Of a stretch of DNA of 64,000 bases, positions 1-13,216 are shown piece after piece. A program made the translations under genes and the position numbers. Below the pieces are notes generated by a model. That model was given only the letters and a program-made list of their open reading frames with translations. It was not told the DNA's origin and made no database searches. Numbering within the stretch: position 1 is the first letter of the stretch; each line of letters starts with the position of its first letter. The DNA is from CAZWLD01 sp964634685 (GTDB lineage: Bacteria; Bacillota_I; Bacilli_A; Acholeplasmatales; JAEDCM01), in contig CAZWLD010000002.1 of assembly GCA_964634685.1 (NCBI GenBank), positions 62,001 to 126,000 of the forward strand. The letters are read 5' to 3'.

Positions 1-1
1 T

Positions 2-3000
2 TTTTTATCTAATTAGCAAGAATATAGATGTATTGCTTTGTTTGATAATTTAGCATACTCTAAAACAAAGATAGTTTATAATAAAAATCCATAGTATATC
101 ATTTCATTAATTTCAGATAGTGGAACTATTTTTTATAATAATAATGGAGAGCCTATATTAACTTGTAGTTGCCGCTAGAATGATGAAACAGCAGTATTAG
201 CTAATTATCATTGGTATGCAACTAAAATAGATGGATAGAGAAAAAATTTTTATAATGAAGATAATAAAGAGATATCTATACAATCTATTTCAATAAATCA
301 ATATCCAGATAAAGCCATTATTGATTGTGCTGTTGTAATAAAATCTGATGATAAGAAGACATTTATTGGCGTAGGAACACTTGAATTATTAAATCTAAAA
401 AGTGATACTACAATGCCATATAATTTAACAATAAAGAATGGCTCTTAGATGTTTAAATATAATACTTTAGGTATTAGTCCAATACATTCTTCAAGCACTA
501 ATTCAAATGTTGAACCATCTTAGAAAGAGAAAGAAGCGGTTTTATAGCCTTTATCTTTTATTCTTGTAAATAATAAAACAGGAGAAGAATTTACTGTAGG
601 TTCTTCTTAGAAATGGATATTGCCTCCTGATAATGAAACTATGTTTGATTTTTCTAATGTAACAGGTATATAGGACTATAATAAAGAAGGATATAGAGTT
701 TATGAAGGAGACACTTCTTTACATTTTAGTATTAAGAGTAGATATGATTATACTAAAAATAATAATACCATTTCATTAGAAGTTGTAAAAGAAAATCAAA
801 CATATAAAGCAAGAACAAATATCCTTTTTGCAAAAGAAGGAGATAATGGAACTAATGGCACTGATTATGTATGCTAGATAGTTGGTACTCAAGATAATAA
901 AGAGACTAGTTTCTCTGAAGGCATCCCTTATTATTATTATAATAAAGGTAATGAAAATAAATTTTATTATAATTAGAAGCCTATTAACAATCAATTAAAA
1001 TTAAAAGTATTTAAAAATGGAGAAAATATAGAAATAGATAATTCTCAAATTACTTGGAGTATTTTAAAATCTCCATTTTTTAAAAATAAAGATGGTAAGA
1101 CTTATATTAGTACTAAAGATTATCCTTTTATTTTAACAGTTGATAATAGTGGAAACATAATAGAAGATGAAAAATATAAAAGTTTATTAGACACAGAAAA
1201 AAAGGATATTGCTAATATTATAATTATTAAAGCAGAATGTTCATTTAAAGACGTTAATAATAATACAAAATTAATTTATGCTACTCTTCCTATTGGAGTA
1301 GTATTAAATAATTCTGATGTTGAGAATAATTATATAAAGAAATAGTCTGGCTTTTATTATGTAATATATGATGCTGACGGAACTAATCCTTCATATGATA
1401 ATACTGACGCTGGTATTTTTGAAATTATACCCCCTTTAGCAGCGCCCAAAGATAAATAGTATGTTTATAAATGGGAGCCTATTGGAGAATAGTTGTATCT
1501 TTAGAAAATTAAAGAAAAAGATAAAGACAATAATGATATTATAAGTCCAATTAAAATTAAAGCTATTGCCAAAGAACCTTTGGCAGCAGAAAATATTAGT
1601 AACGGTATTTCTTGTAAAATTTATCTTATTGATAAAATAAATATTTCATATGATAAAGAAGGAGAAATAATTGTAGACAGTTTTTCTCCTATATCTTAGA
1701 TTATTATACCTATTCATTTATATACTAATAAATTTGGTCATGCCGCAATTAATGGATGGGATGGAAATACAGTTTCTATTGATACAGAAGGTGGAGTGGT
1801 TTTAGCTCCTCAAATTGGAGCAGGTGATAAAGATGAAAACAATGCTTTTACAGGCGTTTTAATGGGCACCTCTCTGTTAAAAGACTAGGATGAATCTGTT
1901 TATAAAAAAGAGACAGGCTTAATGGGACTTTCTCATGGAGAAAGAAGTTTCTTTTTAAACTCAGAAGATGGTTCAGCTGTTTTTGGTAAAAATGGTTCTG
2001 GTTAGATTAAATTTATACCTACTGCCAAAAATGGAGAACCTCAAGCTATTATTACAGGTGGTTCATATTCAAAAGGTGATAATGGGACAGGTATGGAAAT
2101 TAATTTATCTGAGCCATCTATCACTTATGGTAGTGGAAAATTTAGTGTTAATAAATACGGCGTATTAAACTGTACTGATGCTACTATTAAAGGTTGGTTT
2201 TCTGCTGAAGAGAGTTATAATGAAGAAGGATATAATAATAGTTATAATATTAAATTCTTAGAAAAGAAATCAGAAATTGCTATGAGTCAAACAAAAAGTA
2301 ATAATACAAATGTGACTATTATTAAACCAGGATATTTTAAAACAGGCTCTGATAAAGAAAACGAAGATAATTCATCTTATTTAAAATATAATAATGGTAA
2401 AATGTAGCTTAAAGGCGATTTTGATTGTTCATTTAAAGGAGAAGCTTTAGATAAAGGAAGAGTTTAGTTTAATAGTAATATTGGAATTAGAATGGAGTAT
2501 AAAACAAATATTTCATCAGATGGAGAGTATAAAGCTTTTACATTAACTCAAAATTCTTTAGCTTTTGGCTCTTATAAAAGAACTTTTAATCCAGATTCTA
2601 ATTCCACTATAGAAACTATTGGTGGATTAGATTATGAATTAACTTCAGGATTATCTTATAATTATGCAAGTGGGCTATCAATAAAAGGCAAGATAACTGC
2701 TACATCTGGAGTAATTGGCGGTTGGAGAATAAATGAAAATTATATTGCCTCAGCTAATGACGGTTTAATATTATATAGTGACGGCAGAATCCAAGGTAAA
2801 ATGAATATCAATAGCTCTGGCAGCAATGAGCGAGCATTAAATGATGGACTCCTTATTTAGACAGATGAAAAGGGAAAAGCAGAATTTACACCATATGGTC
2901 TAGCTACTTTTAAAATATTACCAAATGAAACAACTTATACAAGATAGTATTATCCACAATATAATTCGTGGAGCTGGAGTGACAATTATTATTCATTATC

Positions 3001-3733
3001 AGCAGAACAAAAAGCTGCTTTATAGTTAAAAAGGAGATCTAATCCACATGGAGACACCTGGGTTGAGGTTTATAGCTTAATAGAATATAAAAATCAATCA
3101 ACTATTGGAGTAAACTATAATGATAATTCCATTGGTATAGTTTCAAAAGAAGAGAAGACTCCTATAAGTTTTGTTCTCAAAGGTGATACAACATTAGCTT
3201 CAAGCACAATGACATTTTCAAGACCTAAATAGGATAGCAAAGAAACAAAAGCATCTACTTTTTCTGCAAAAGCCGCTTCTAATACAACTTCATAGAATAA
3301 AAAATCTGATCCTCAATATGCTGAATTAAGTTTCCCTTACAATGAAACAATAAATGGTAAATAGCAGAATCATGACGGAACAAGAATATCGGCTGTAAAA
3401 ATTATTACAGGAGATGTGAAAATTGATAAAGATGCTAAAGTACAAATGAAAACCCGTTCAGCTAATAGTTTAGTATCTGCTGTTAATGAAATCTTAACGC
3501 CTCCAAATAAAGTAGTTTATAAAGATGGAAGTCCTTCTTCTGAAGATTCAAGTATTACAATAGATACTTTAACTGAATATTGGTATAATCCAAATTTTTA
3601 GTATGATTATAATATAAAAGTTAAAAATAAAAATAGTGCAGATGAACAAGTTTTAAGTTTAGAAAGAAAACCAATTATGGACGGAGATAAAATAATACAT
3701 CCTGGATATGTTATTAATTTAGAAGGGTTTTAA
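2..3733 (+). CDS. Large tail fibre / tail-tip protein, 5' end outside window
   Basis: The frame is open from the left edge to TAA at 3731 when TAG is read as Gln (about 27 in-frame TAGs by my reading), giving about 1243 residues of the C-terminal part. The C-terminal half is rich in beta-strand and Gly/Ser/Asn, and carries the segment ITATSGVIGGWRI (near base 2694), which recurs in minor tail and tail-tip fibres of Firmicute phages. An earlier related segment lies near base 2170 (TDATIKGWFSAEE). It is first in a run of tail genes. A receptor-facing tail-tip role is inferred from this segment and the neighbours. Reading TAG as stop would leave only fragments, the longest of 122 codons. Confidence 0.75.
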
Positions 3734-3748
3734 TAAGGAGTGATTAAT

Positions 3749-3943
3749 ATGGCACAAGTAATTACTAAATTAAGATAGAAAGATTCAGAAGGTATATTTC
3801 AATAGGAAATTCCTATTGGAACATACGCAGATTATGTTGTTTGTGCAAATGGAGATATGAATCTCCCTTTGCAAGATTATTTAGATTAGATTAAAGAACA
3901 ATTAGAAGAATTAAGCGGAACAATAGAATGGGAAGAGGTCTAA
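3749..3943 (+). CDS. Small conserved tail-module protein, unknown function
   Basis: 64 codons with 3 in-frame TAGs (MAQVITKLRQKD start). A GGAG ribosome site lies 9 bases before the ATG, and the gene starts 15 bases after the fibre gene stop. The C-terminal third is acidic and helical (DYLDQIKEQLEELSG), like a short oligomerisation helix. Sandwiched between tail genes, it could be a fibre-associated or chaperone-like protein. I do not recognise the family. Confidence 0.6.
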
Positions 3944-3997
3944 AATAAATAATTTTTAACAATAAAAAATTATTATATAGAAAGGAGTGTTGATTCA

Positions 3998-4471
3998 ATG
4001 ATTGAATTATTATAGCAATATTCTATTGTAGAGATTCTTGCAATTTTAATTGCTCTTGCAATGGGAATAAAGGGATTTTTTTCTTTTTGGGATTGGTCAG
4101 TCGCAAAATTAAAAAAAATATTCAACAAAGAAAGAGATTAGGAAGAGGATAAATAGGATGTAGAAGATAAGCTATCTTGTCACGAAGAAAAAATGAAAGA
4201 CCTTATGGACGGTTAGATTGCTTTAAATGAAAAATTAGGGCATTTAATGGACAAGGTTAATCTTTTAATTGCTTCTGATAGAGATGATATTAAATCTTGG
4301 ATTACTGAGAAACATCATTATTATTGTTATTCACAAGAATGGATTGATGATTACAGTTTAGATTGCATAGAAAAACGATTTAAACATTATTAGGATGAAA
4401 ACGGAAATTCTTTTGTTGAAAATTTAATGAATGAATTACGCACCCTTCCTAAATAGCCTCCTATTGATTAA
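3998..4471 (+). CDS. Single-pass membrane protein with cytoplasmic helix
   Basis: 157 residues with 6 TAG-encoded Gln. A hydrophobic stretch (about residues 9-29, IVEILAILIALAMGIKGFF) is followed by a charged, probably coiled-coil region (about 35-85) and a folded C-terminus containing HHYYCYSQEWIDDYSLDCIE. The start follows AAAGGAG by 9 bases. One membrane span plus a coiled coil in a tail module would fit a lysis accessory or tail-anchored membrane protein. A holin role is possible but weaker than for the minus-strand gene at 44465-44851. Confidence 0.6.
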
Positions 4472-4501
4472 GAGATTTAGAGATAAAAGGAGTGAAATAA
4501 A

Positions 4502-7054
4502 ATGGCGGCAAGTGGTTTATTCCCCCCTGTCCTAGATACTTATATGCCAGCATTCTTAAAGGATGCTGGCTATTTTAAAATTAATTTTGATATATCTGAT
4601 TTTAATAGTGTTGGAGAGATTTCTACTAAAGTTCAAGTATCAGTAAGAGATTAGTATAGTAACGAGAATTTACTAGACTCTCCAATAGAAATAATCTTTA
4701 AAGATTATGAAATAGACACAAATACAAATTAGAAATATGTTAAAATAGACGAAAAAGATTTAATGGATGGCTCTTCTTTTGTTATTGGAAAAATTTATAA
4801 AATTCAGTTAAGATTTATAAGTTCAACAGCACAGAATATTAATCAGAGTATAACTTTTATAAATGATAACTTAGATAAATTTTCTGAGTGGTCTACTGTA
4901 TGTTTAATTAAATGTATTTCTAAGCCTACTCTATCCGTAACTTTAGGTAACAATAAATAGGGCGATAAATATGTATTTTAGTAGGATTTTAGCACTATTT
5001 ATGGAAGTCTAACTTTTGATAAAGATGATTCTGAAACTCCTAAAAGTTATAGAATATTACTTCAAGAAAGAGGTAGCGACTATGCTATAACACATTAGGA
5101 TAGCGGTATTTTATATTTTGATACAGATAATAATTCTTTTTCATATAAATTAAAATATTAGCTAAGAGATTCTATAGTCTATTATTTAGTTGTATAGTAT
5201 TCTACTAAATTTGGCTATTCAGGAGAAGAAGAATATAAAATAATCTATTCCCCAGATAGCTCTATTGAAAAAAATTTTAGTGTATAGGCATTGCCGCAAA
5301 GCGAAGTAGGCAGAAATAAAATTGAAATTAATTTTAGTGAAAATGTAGATGAAAATATTATAATTAAAAGAAGCTCTAATCTTAATAATTTTATTGATTG
5401 GGAAGATATTCATATAAAATATATTCACGCACAAGAAGGATAGACTTACACTTGGTATGATTATACTATTGAAAGTGGAGTATGGTATAAATATGCTGTA
5501 CAAAGTTTTATTAAAGATACAAAAGGCTAGTATAAATATAGCACTTCTATAATAACAGAGAAGCCTATTATAAATGTATTTGATGATGTCTTCCTTAATG
5601 CAAATGGTCTTTAGTTAAAAATAAAATATAATCCATAGATAGGCTCTTTTAGTAGAGTTATATCTGATTCAAAAGTTGATACTATCGGTTCAAAATATCC
5701 TTTCTTTTCAAGAAATGGCATAATGAGTTATAGAAGTTTTCCAATTAACGGTTTAATATCTTTCCTTAGTGATGAACAAGAATTAGAAGATGATGAAACT
5801 CAATGTAATTTATTTACATCTCGTTCTAAAATATATGGAAATTCTCAACATTTATATGATGAATATAATTTAGAGAATAATATAAATTCATATAATGATA
5901 TATTATATGAGAGAAAATTTAGAGAAAAAGTAATGGATTTTCTTTATGCTAATAACGTAAAATTATTTAGGTCAACTTAGGAAGGCAATATTTTAGTTAA
6001 ATTAATGGATATTAGTTTTACCCCAGAAGCTCAATTAGGTCGTATGATTTATAGTTTTTCCGCTGCAGCTCACGAAGTAGATGAATGTTCTATTGAAAAT
6101 TATGATAAATATAATATTCAGACAATAGGCACTATTATACCAGAACAAGTTCCTGTTTATACTAAATCTTATTATGTTATGGGATAGATTTATTCTAATA
6201 CAGTAAATAACAATTCTCTTTTATCTATTATTGAGTCAAAATTGCAATAGTAGGATAATAGAGTTTATATTAAATCATTTAGTCATTTAAAAATTACATT
6301 TTAGACTCCTCCTTACCTAATAAAAGCTGAGGAAAGCGGAGAATTAAAAGTTGCTGATAAAAATGATAAAAATGCCTATTTAGGATATATTATTACTATT
6401 AATAATAGATAGATAGCAGTTAATCCTGATGGAATATATGAATTAGAGAATAATGCTTAGGGATACTCTATAATTTAGTTTGATATTGATAGGACAAAGA
6501 GTCCTTAGTATATAGTTGATTATATAGTTAAAGCATATTATGAGGTATTAGATAAAGAAGAAGCTGATAAAGCTGTAGAAGTAACTCAATCAAGAAGTAG
6601 CATATCTACAAATATTGGTCAATTATAGAGTGTTTATAATGCAGGATATGACATAATGCAAAAGGAATTAGCAGGGAAAAATGTTACAGCTATTTCTATT
6701 GAAGGAGAAGCTAATTAGGTATGCTACATAAAAACATCTGAAGATGCATAGAGTTAGAGATATAGTTTAGGCGTTACAGAATTTCTATGTATAAATAATA
6801 ATTCTGTAATAGAGAGTTTAAGCTTTGGCGGAATAAGATTAACTAATTCTGAATTTAATACTACTTTATTTGTTGAAGATAATGGAGTTGTTAAGTATAA
6901 ATATAATAATGTATTATATAATATTAAAGCTTATAAGAGTGATTTGCAAGAGATATCTCCACTTACTAAATCTGCGGCAATCGCTTCCGCAGAGATAGAT
7001 GTTTTAATGCCCGTTTCTGCAATTATAAACTATCAATATACTATAGAGGAGTGA
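4502..7054 (+). CDS. Large tail/baseplate structural protein
   Basis: 850 residues ending in TGA at 7052, so TGA still terminates. Many TAG codons interrupt it. The start ATG follows AAAAGGAG. The composition suggests beta-sandwich repeats: alternating strands with Tyr/Asn/Ser, and CLIKCISKPTLSVTL near residue 140 resembling the edge of an Ig/FN3-like domain. It is followed at 7 bases by the DUF5048-like gene, an order seen in siphovirus tail tips of Firmicute phages. I infer a tail-tip or upper-baseplate role; no enzymatic motif is visible. Confidence 0.65.
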
Positions 7055-7061
7055 GATTCAT

Positions 7062-9020
7062 ATGAAAATAAAATATCCATATTTATCAGATAATGAATTT
7101 CTCTCTATTGTTGATTAGATGAATATAAGAGAGTAGGTAGTAAAACTTACTCTCTTAAATTGGGATGAAGAACCAATAAGAGATATTCAAGGATTAGTTA
7201 CTGGCGGCAGTCTTAATATAGACGGTTCCTCTAGTATGAGAAGGACTGCGAATATTAGTTTAGTTGTAGCAGACAATACTGCTGCGTATGATGACTTAGA
7301 TAATTTATTTAGCATTAATAAAAAAATATACTTAGAAATAGGATTATTTAATACAACTAATTATTATAATGATTATCCTATTATATGGTTTCCGCAAGGT
7401 CTATTTATTATAGACTCAATGTCATTGTCTCATGATACTAATAGCTCAAGCATATCATTGAGTTTAAAAGATAAGATGTGCTTATTAAATGGGCAATGCG
7501 GCGGTATGCTGCCTGCCTCAGTAACATTTCACGAAATAGAAGAGGTCTAGAATGATGGCTCTATTAAGATAATTACACCAACAATTTATTAGATTATTCA
7601 AGAGTTAGTAAATCATTATGGAGACGAAGATTTAAATAGGATTATTATTGAAGATATTGATGAAGAAGTAAAACAAGTAGTTAAGTGGATAGGAGCTGAC
7701 GCTCTATATTGCTATTAGGATAAGAATAATAAAAATGCTGTTATTTTTAGTGAAACTCCAAGAGATGATAATGATATACCACCATATAATTATGGATATA
7801 ATATAGGCTATATTTATACACCTTTTACTTATCCAGGCGAGCTAATTGGCGCAGCAGGTCAAACTGTTTGCGATATTCTAGATACTATTAGAGATACTCT
7901 TGGTAACTTTGAATATTTCTATGATATTAATGGTAATTTTATATTCAGAGAAATTAAAAATTATTTAAATATTACTTAGTCTACTGTAGATTTAGAAAAT
8001 TTAAATAATGGAAACGCTTATTTAGTAGACCCCACAAAAGGTAAAGCTGCATATAGCTTTAAAAATAGTAATATAATTACTTCATATTCTAATTCTCCTT
8101 AGTTAAATAATGTAAAAAATGATTTTATTATTTGGGGAAAAAGAGAACAAATTGATAAATCTACTTTGCCAATTAGATATCACTTAGCTATTGATAAAAA
8201 ACCTATAATAGATAAAAATGGAACAATAAAAGTAAAAATAGTAAGGGATAAAGAAACTAAAGATATTACAGGTATCTTTGCTAATAATATAGATGATGAA
8301 AAAATCAATAAAAAAGAGACAGAAGAAATAAAAGAGATTACAATTTAGAAAAATAAGGGTGATTATGATTGGAGATGTGAATTATATTTTTCAGGATTAC
8401 TTTCTGAAAAAACAGGTATAAAATATAATAATTATTATATAGAATTAATGAATGAATGGCTAAAATTATATAATATAACTGATGACGGTGTTATTGAAAG
8501 GTCTAAACGATTAGAAGAATAGGGGGAAACTTTAGATTATTACTTAGACTTTATTGATAGCAATTCAAAAATTGGACAATTATCTATTGATAAAATAGGA
8601 AAGAGAACTAAAGTTTTAGTTGATGATAAAATAAATTGCATTTTTGAACCTGAGATTCCAAATATTGTTATACTTGAAGCGGGCGCCCCTAATATTACAA
8701 AATTAGAAGAAAAATATAAATCGAGAGGAGAGATATTTACATAGGTATCTTCTGAATTATATTCTAAAATGGTTTTAGGTGGAACTTTTAATAGTGCCTT
8801 AACTGCTATGAGAGACTTATTATATTAGTATACTAATTATAATGAAAGTATATCTTTAAACACAATTCCTATTTATCATTTAGAACCAAATATAAGAATA
8901 GAAGTACAAGATAGCCGCAGTAATATATTTGGAGAATATTTAATTAATTCTATATCCATACCTTTTGATACAGGCTCTCAAATGTCGATTTCCGCAACTA
9001 GAATATTAACTAAATTTTAA
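7062..9020 (+). CDS. Tail hub / baseplate protein (DUF5048-like)
   Basis: 652 residues. The N-terminal region holds GGSLNIDGSSSMRRTANIS and later LFIIDSMSLSHD, the pattern of DUF5048-type proteins found in tail tips of clostridial phages. This is followed by GYIYTPFTYPGELIGAAGQ and a hub-like IRDTLGNFEYFYDINGNFIF. Those segments resemble the central hub (gp27/XkdQ-like) that joins tail tube to fibres. Start ATG lies 7 bases after the preceding TGA; stop is TAA. The family link is recalled from motif shape, not computed. Confidence 0.7.
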
Positions 9021-9035
9021 TAAGGAGGGATATAT

Positions 9036-9596
9036 ATGTTAGTAGGATAGCATTAGAAAAATAATAATACTAAATATATTTAGACTATTAATTTTACAAC
9101 TATAGATACGCATTCCATTAAAGTAATTGATAATAATACAAATACTTCATTTTATTATTATATAAAAATTAAATTTGAAAAGCAAAGTAGTTTATAGAAT
9201 ATAAAAATATATGCAACAGATGCTTTAGAGAATCAAGGTATTCAAGTTGATGATTTCACTATTGGATATAAAAGTTCAACATCAACTACATATTATAGAG
9301 ATATTATTGTAAATAGCAATTTAATATCAGATAGTTTAAAAACTTTTTATTTAACAATTAAGGGAGCTGAAGGAACTATAGTTCAATGTGTATCTATTGT
9401 TAATATCCTTCCTGTAACAACAGCAAATAGTATAGGTATCTGGGGTTCTCCCTCTTAGATTGCTTGCGTTAATGGAGTAAAAATTTAGTTAGGAAAAACT
9501 GGAATATATGAATTAAATAATCCTAATATTAAAATTAATTTTGTAGGATTTATTCCTATTGATAAAAATTTTGTATTAGACTACTCATATGAATAA
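9036..9596 (+). CDS. Tail-module structural protein, unknown
   Basis: 186 residues with 6 TAG codons, two in the first seven codons (MLVGQHQKN), so no product can form without suppression. GGAGG lies 8 bases before the ATG. The protein is beta-rich, with no signal peptide or catalytic motif. Its place between the hub gene and the fibre-like gene suggests a distal tail or fibre-adaptor part. I do not recognise the family. Confidence 0.6.
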
Positions 9597-9619
9597 TTGA
9601 GATAAAAGGAGTAATAATT

Positions 9620-11257
9620 ATGGCAGAAAGTTTTTATGGCGGACGTAGAGGTGCGTCCGTCGTTATTGTAAAATCTTATGATAGCATTGCAGAAATGCAA
9701 GCCGAATTTGATAGTGTTGAATGTACTGTTGACTATGATAGTTATGTCGTGGTTAATACTAGTGTAGATGGAATAGAATCAAGTGTTTTATATAGAAGAA
9801 CTTTAGACGGTCCTGTTAAAGTTGGAACTTTAGGTTCATCAAGCGGCGGAGGCGGAGGAACCTCAAGTGGAGGAATTTTAGATTTAGTCCTAACTATTCC
9901 TAGCTCAGTACCAATTCCAATAGATGGTCAAGGTGAATATAGTAAAACAAATAAATCATTAGTGCCTGGATATTATACTGATGAAGAAGGCAACCCCGTA
10001 TATAATGATAGTATTAAATGGGTATATACTAACGTAATTTCAGAAGATGGAACTTCATCAAAGACATACGTTGGTTTTACTTTTCCTTATTCTATTGTAG
10101 ATTTTGAAGCTTCTTTAGTAGATAAAAATGACGAGAATAATCCTGTTATAAAAAGAATAGATGATGGCGCTCATCCTTTTTATAATAAATGGGCATTAAA
10201 AATTCCAAGAGGATAGAAAGGAAATAGCTTTAAAAATTTAAGAGTGGTTTCCGCATCTTGGATTAATGTTTATTTTCCTGATGGTTTTGCGGATGGTTTT
10301 ATTCTTCGAGATGATAATCCTGATTCTCAACATCTAATCTATGATTATCAGAATGAAGATTCTGGAGAGCTTGAAACTTATTATTTAGGTAAGTATAGTA
10401 TAATAAATAACGTTCTATTTTCTGATGATGGTACTTTATCTTTTATGTTTAATGGAAATAAAACAGTATCTTATACTAAAAAAGTAAAATGGATTTCATC
10501 AGTAAACTTGAGTGAAGATGGTACTTTAACTTTTGAATATAATAATGGAGAAACTCCTACGGTATATGAAAAAGCTATAAAAACAATAAAAGATATTTCT
10601 CTTCTTGATGACGGAACTTTTACTATTATTGATAATCAAGGCAATGAGTTTAAAAAAGAATTAATTTGGCCTACTAGCATCATGTTAGAGAGTGCCGCAG
10701 AAGATACTCCTGCAGAAGAAGGTAGCGGTTCTTAGAGATTAAAAGTAACTTACAATAATGGAGATTTTGAATACATAAGTCCACCTATTAATTATATAAT
10801 GAGAACAGCTATTGATGAAAATTATCATTTACTTATTTTATATAGCGACCCAGAAAAAAGAGCTAATTTAGTCAATAAAGCTTCATATGACGGTAGAGAT
10901 GACTGGGAAGATATGGGTAGTATAAAAAGCGATAATGGATTACTTGTAGGTAGAAATTATACTTATTATGGTACTTAGTCTATTAGTGTTATTATTAGTT
11001 CTTTGAATATAGATTATCCAAATGGTTTAACAGGGGAAGATAAAGGAAAAGTTATTACTGCGGGAACTTATAATAATGATAAAAATTTCTTTGCTTTTGA
11101 CTATGATGAACATACTTGGTATTATTTAGGTTCGTTAAGTGGAGTCACTGATTTTACTGAAGCCTTTTTATTCGCATCAGAAAATGATGCTGATATAGAA
11201 TCTAAAAAAGCTACTTTAAAAAATGGCGGCATATGGTTTGTTCTTGAGGAGATATAA
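9620..11257 (+). CDS. Fibre-like protein with Gly-rich hinge
   Basis: 545 residues with 3 TAGs (10214, 10733 and near 10976). The N-terminal domain (1-75) is followed by a Gly/Ser hinge (SSSGGGGGTSSGG) and then a beta-rich region with a repeated LSEDGTLTFEYNNG-type unit: LFSDDGTLSFMFNG, LSEDGTLTFEYNNG and LLDDGTFTIIDNQG. These short repeats fit a trimeric shaft. A collagen-like or triple-beta fibre near the tail tip is inferred. Start ATG follows AAAAGGAG; the next gene starts 2 bases after the TAA. Confidence 0.65.
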
Positions 11258-11259
11258 TT

Positions 11260-11487
11260 ATGGCTAAAAGTATAAGAAAACATTTTAAAGAAAATGAAGT
11301 ATTATCTTCTATCAAAGGAACTTATGAACGTTTTAGTATTATAAGCGAAAGCCCGAATTTTGTCGAAATTTAGGTAAACGGATAGAAATTTTGGTTTTCT
11401 CATTAGAAAATTTTAGATTTTTAGGATATTAAAATAGAGTCTATTACATTTTTAACTGAATGCGATGCTCAAATTACCTACGTCTAA
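11260..11487 (+). CDS. Small structural-module protein
   Basis: 75 residues with 4 TAG codons. The start ATG sits 2 bases after the upstream stop, suggesting coupled translation. It is a compact alpha/beta protein (ISESPNFVEIQVNGQKFWF) with no recognised family. It is followed by a 78-base AT-rich gap. Confidence 0.55.
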
Positions 11488-11565
11488 GTGTTTTTGGGTA
11501 ACGTTATATAATTAGCTATAACAAAAAATTATTATATATTGAGAGAGGTAAAAGGAGGGTTTTAT
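11488..11565 (+). promoter_or_regulatory. AT-rich leader with palindrome, candidate late promoter
   Basis: The gap holds an inverted repeat (GTTATA..TATAAC, 11503-11522) and then AAAAAATTATTATATA (near 11524-11539). The same 16-base string (one base offset) occurs at 3965-3980 ahead of another + gene cluster. It does not match the TTGAnn-17-TATAAT early promoter and could be a late promoter core. This is inference from two sites only. Confidence 0.25.
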
Positions 11566-12087
11566 ATGAATGGTTTTCCTAACTACGGAAGCTATTTTAA
11601 TCCATTTGCATCACCTCAATATATGAATAATAATATGATGCAAATGCCGCAACAACAAATTTCTAATATGCAGGCTCAATAGATGTAGCAATAGCCGCAA
11701 ATGTTTAATAATTAGAATATGGCTTTAAATCAATTGAATGGAAAGATTGTAGAAAATAAAGATATTGTAAGCGTTACTGAAATTCCTGTTGGCGGTTATG
11801 GCTTTTTTCCTAAAGCCGATTTAAGTGAAATTTATTTAAAAATGTGGAATAGTTCTGGAACTACTGATACGATAATTTTTAGACCTGTAGCTAAAGAAAA
11901 TCCTCAAGATAAGACTGATACTATAAACAAAATATTAGAAAAGATAGATAATCTTGAAAATAAAATTAGCTCTATTTTTTCTAATAACTCTCTTGCATTT
12001 CAAAATTCAACTTCCTCTCCTAATGAAATAAAAGAGATTCCGCAGTAGCAGTCTGCAATGAAGGAGGTTACAGCAAATGCCTACTGA
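11566..12087 (+). CDS. Gln-rich virion-associated protein
   Basis: 173 residues ending in TGA. The N-terminus is Met/Gln/Asn rich, and TAG and CAA/CAG codons are intermixed in one Gln run (QAQQMQQQPQ, bases 11671-11700), direct evidence that TAG means Gln. The core (VTEIPVGGYGFFPKADLSEIYLKMW) resembles a small domain seen in other gut-phage virion genes. The C-terminal helix (INKILEKIDNLENKI) is a likely coiled coil. It overlaps the next gene by 11 bases. Confidence 0.7.
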
Positions 12088-12313
12088 TTTAATGCAATTC
12101 ATAGCTCTTTTGAAAAACGGCAATCCTCAATAGACAATGATAAATATGCTATCTCAAATGAGTAATGGAAATCCTGTATTATCAAATTTGTTGCAATTAG
12201 CAAAAGCAGGGGATACTAAAGGTATCGAACAAGTAGCTCGAAATATTGTGAAAGAGAAAGGTTTGGATTTTGATAAAGAATTTAATAGTTTTAAACAAAA
12301 TTTAAAACTATGA
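12077..12313 (+). CDS. Small helical protein
   Basis: 78 residues with one TAG; ATG lies inside the end of the previous gene in another frame, preceded by AAGGAGG (12061). Residues 30-78 look helical and amphipathic. The coupled start suggests a partner of the Gln-rich protein. Function unknown. Confidence 0.6.
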
Positions 12314-12352
12314 ATTTTTTAATAAAAAAGATATTTATAGGAGGAAAAACGT

Positions 12353-13183
12353 ATGTTTGGTATGAACGAAATGGGCGGCTATAGTCTAAGTGACATCGCT
12401 GCCGCAACAGGTAACGACAGAGATGGCTTTGGAACTAATAATGGTGCTTGGTGGATTATTATTTTGTTCCTTTTCATCTTCTGCGGTTGGGGCAATAACG
12501 GTTTTGGCAATAGAAATGGTTCTACAACAAGAGAAGAAGTTACTTATGGCTTTGATATGAATAATCTTGAAAATGGTATTAGAGGTATCCAGCAAGGTCT
12601 ATGTGATGGTTTCTATTCTCAGAACTCTACAATGCTTCAAGGTTTTAATGGTTTAAACTCTTAGATTTCTAATGGTGTTAACCAAATTGAAAATGCTCTA
12701 TGCTAGGGCTTCAATGGAATGAATATTGGTATGCTTTAGGGCTTTAACGGTATTCAAGCACAGATGGCAAATGATGCTTTAGTAGCTCAGCAATGTTGCT
12801 GCTAGACTCAAAATTTAATTAATCAGGCTGCAAGTGAGTTAAATTATAATCTTGCTACACAATCTTGCGATACTCGTAGAGCAATTTGCGATAGTACAAG
12901 AGATATAATTGATTCTTAGAATTGCAATACAAGAGCAATACTTGATTATTTAACACAGGATAAGATTTCTACTCTTACTGCTGAAAATCAAGCTCTTAAA
13001 TTTGCTGCAAGTCAGGCAAACCAAAATAGTGTTCTTGGCGCTATGATGGATGCTAACACAGCTGAAATTTTAAGAAGAACTTCTCCAATACCCACGCCCG
13101 CTTATGTTGTAAATCCTCCAACTCCTGTATATAACAGCTACGGATGCGGCGGATGCTGCACTAATACTTGCGGATGCTGCTAA
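12353..13183 (+). CDS. Cys-rich virion protein with one hydrophobic segment
   Basis: 276 residues with 5 TAG-encoded Gln. The order is: short N-terminus, a hydrophobic segment (AWWIIILFLFIFCGW, about residues 35-50), a long helical repeat region with LQGFNGLN /CQGFNGMN /LQGFNGIQ units, a Cys cluster (QQCCCQTQ), and a Cys-rich tail (YGCGGCCTNTCGCC). Similar proteins of unknown role are common in gut-phage structural clusters. The tail could bind metal or form disulfides. The repeats suggest a long rod, possibly tape-measure-like in miniature or an internal virion protein. GGAGG lies 9 bases before the ATG. Confidence 0.7.
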
Positions 13184-13216
13184 TTGAGCAATAAACGCTA
13201 AATGGAGGTTTTTAAT

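Noticed and set aside
12386..12595. Minus-strand ORF of 69 codons
   Set aside because: It is a shadow of the Cys-rich virion gene and has no ribosome site.
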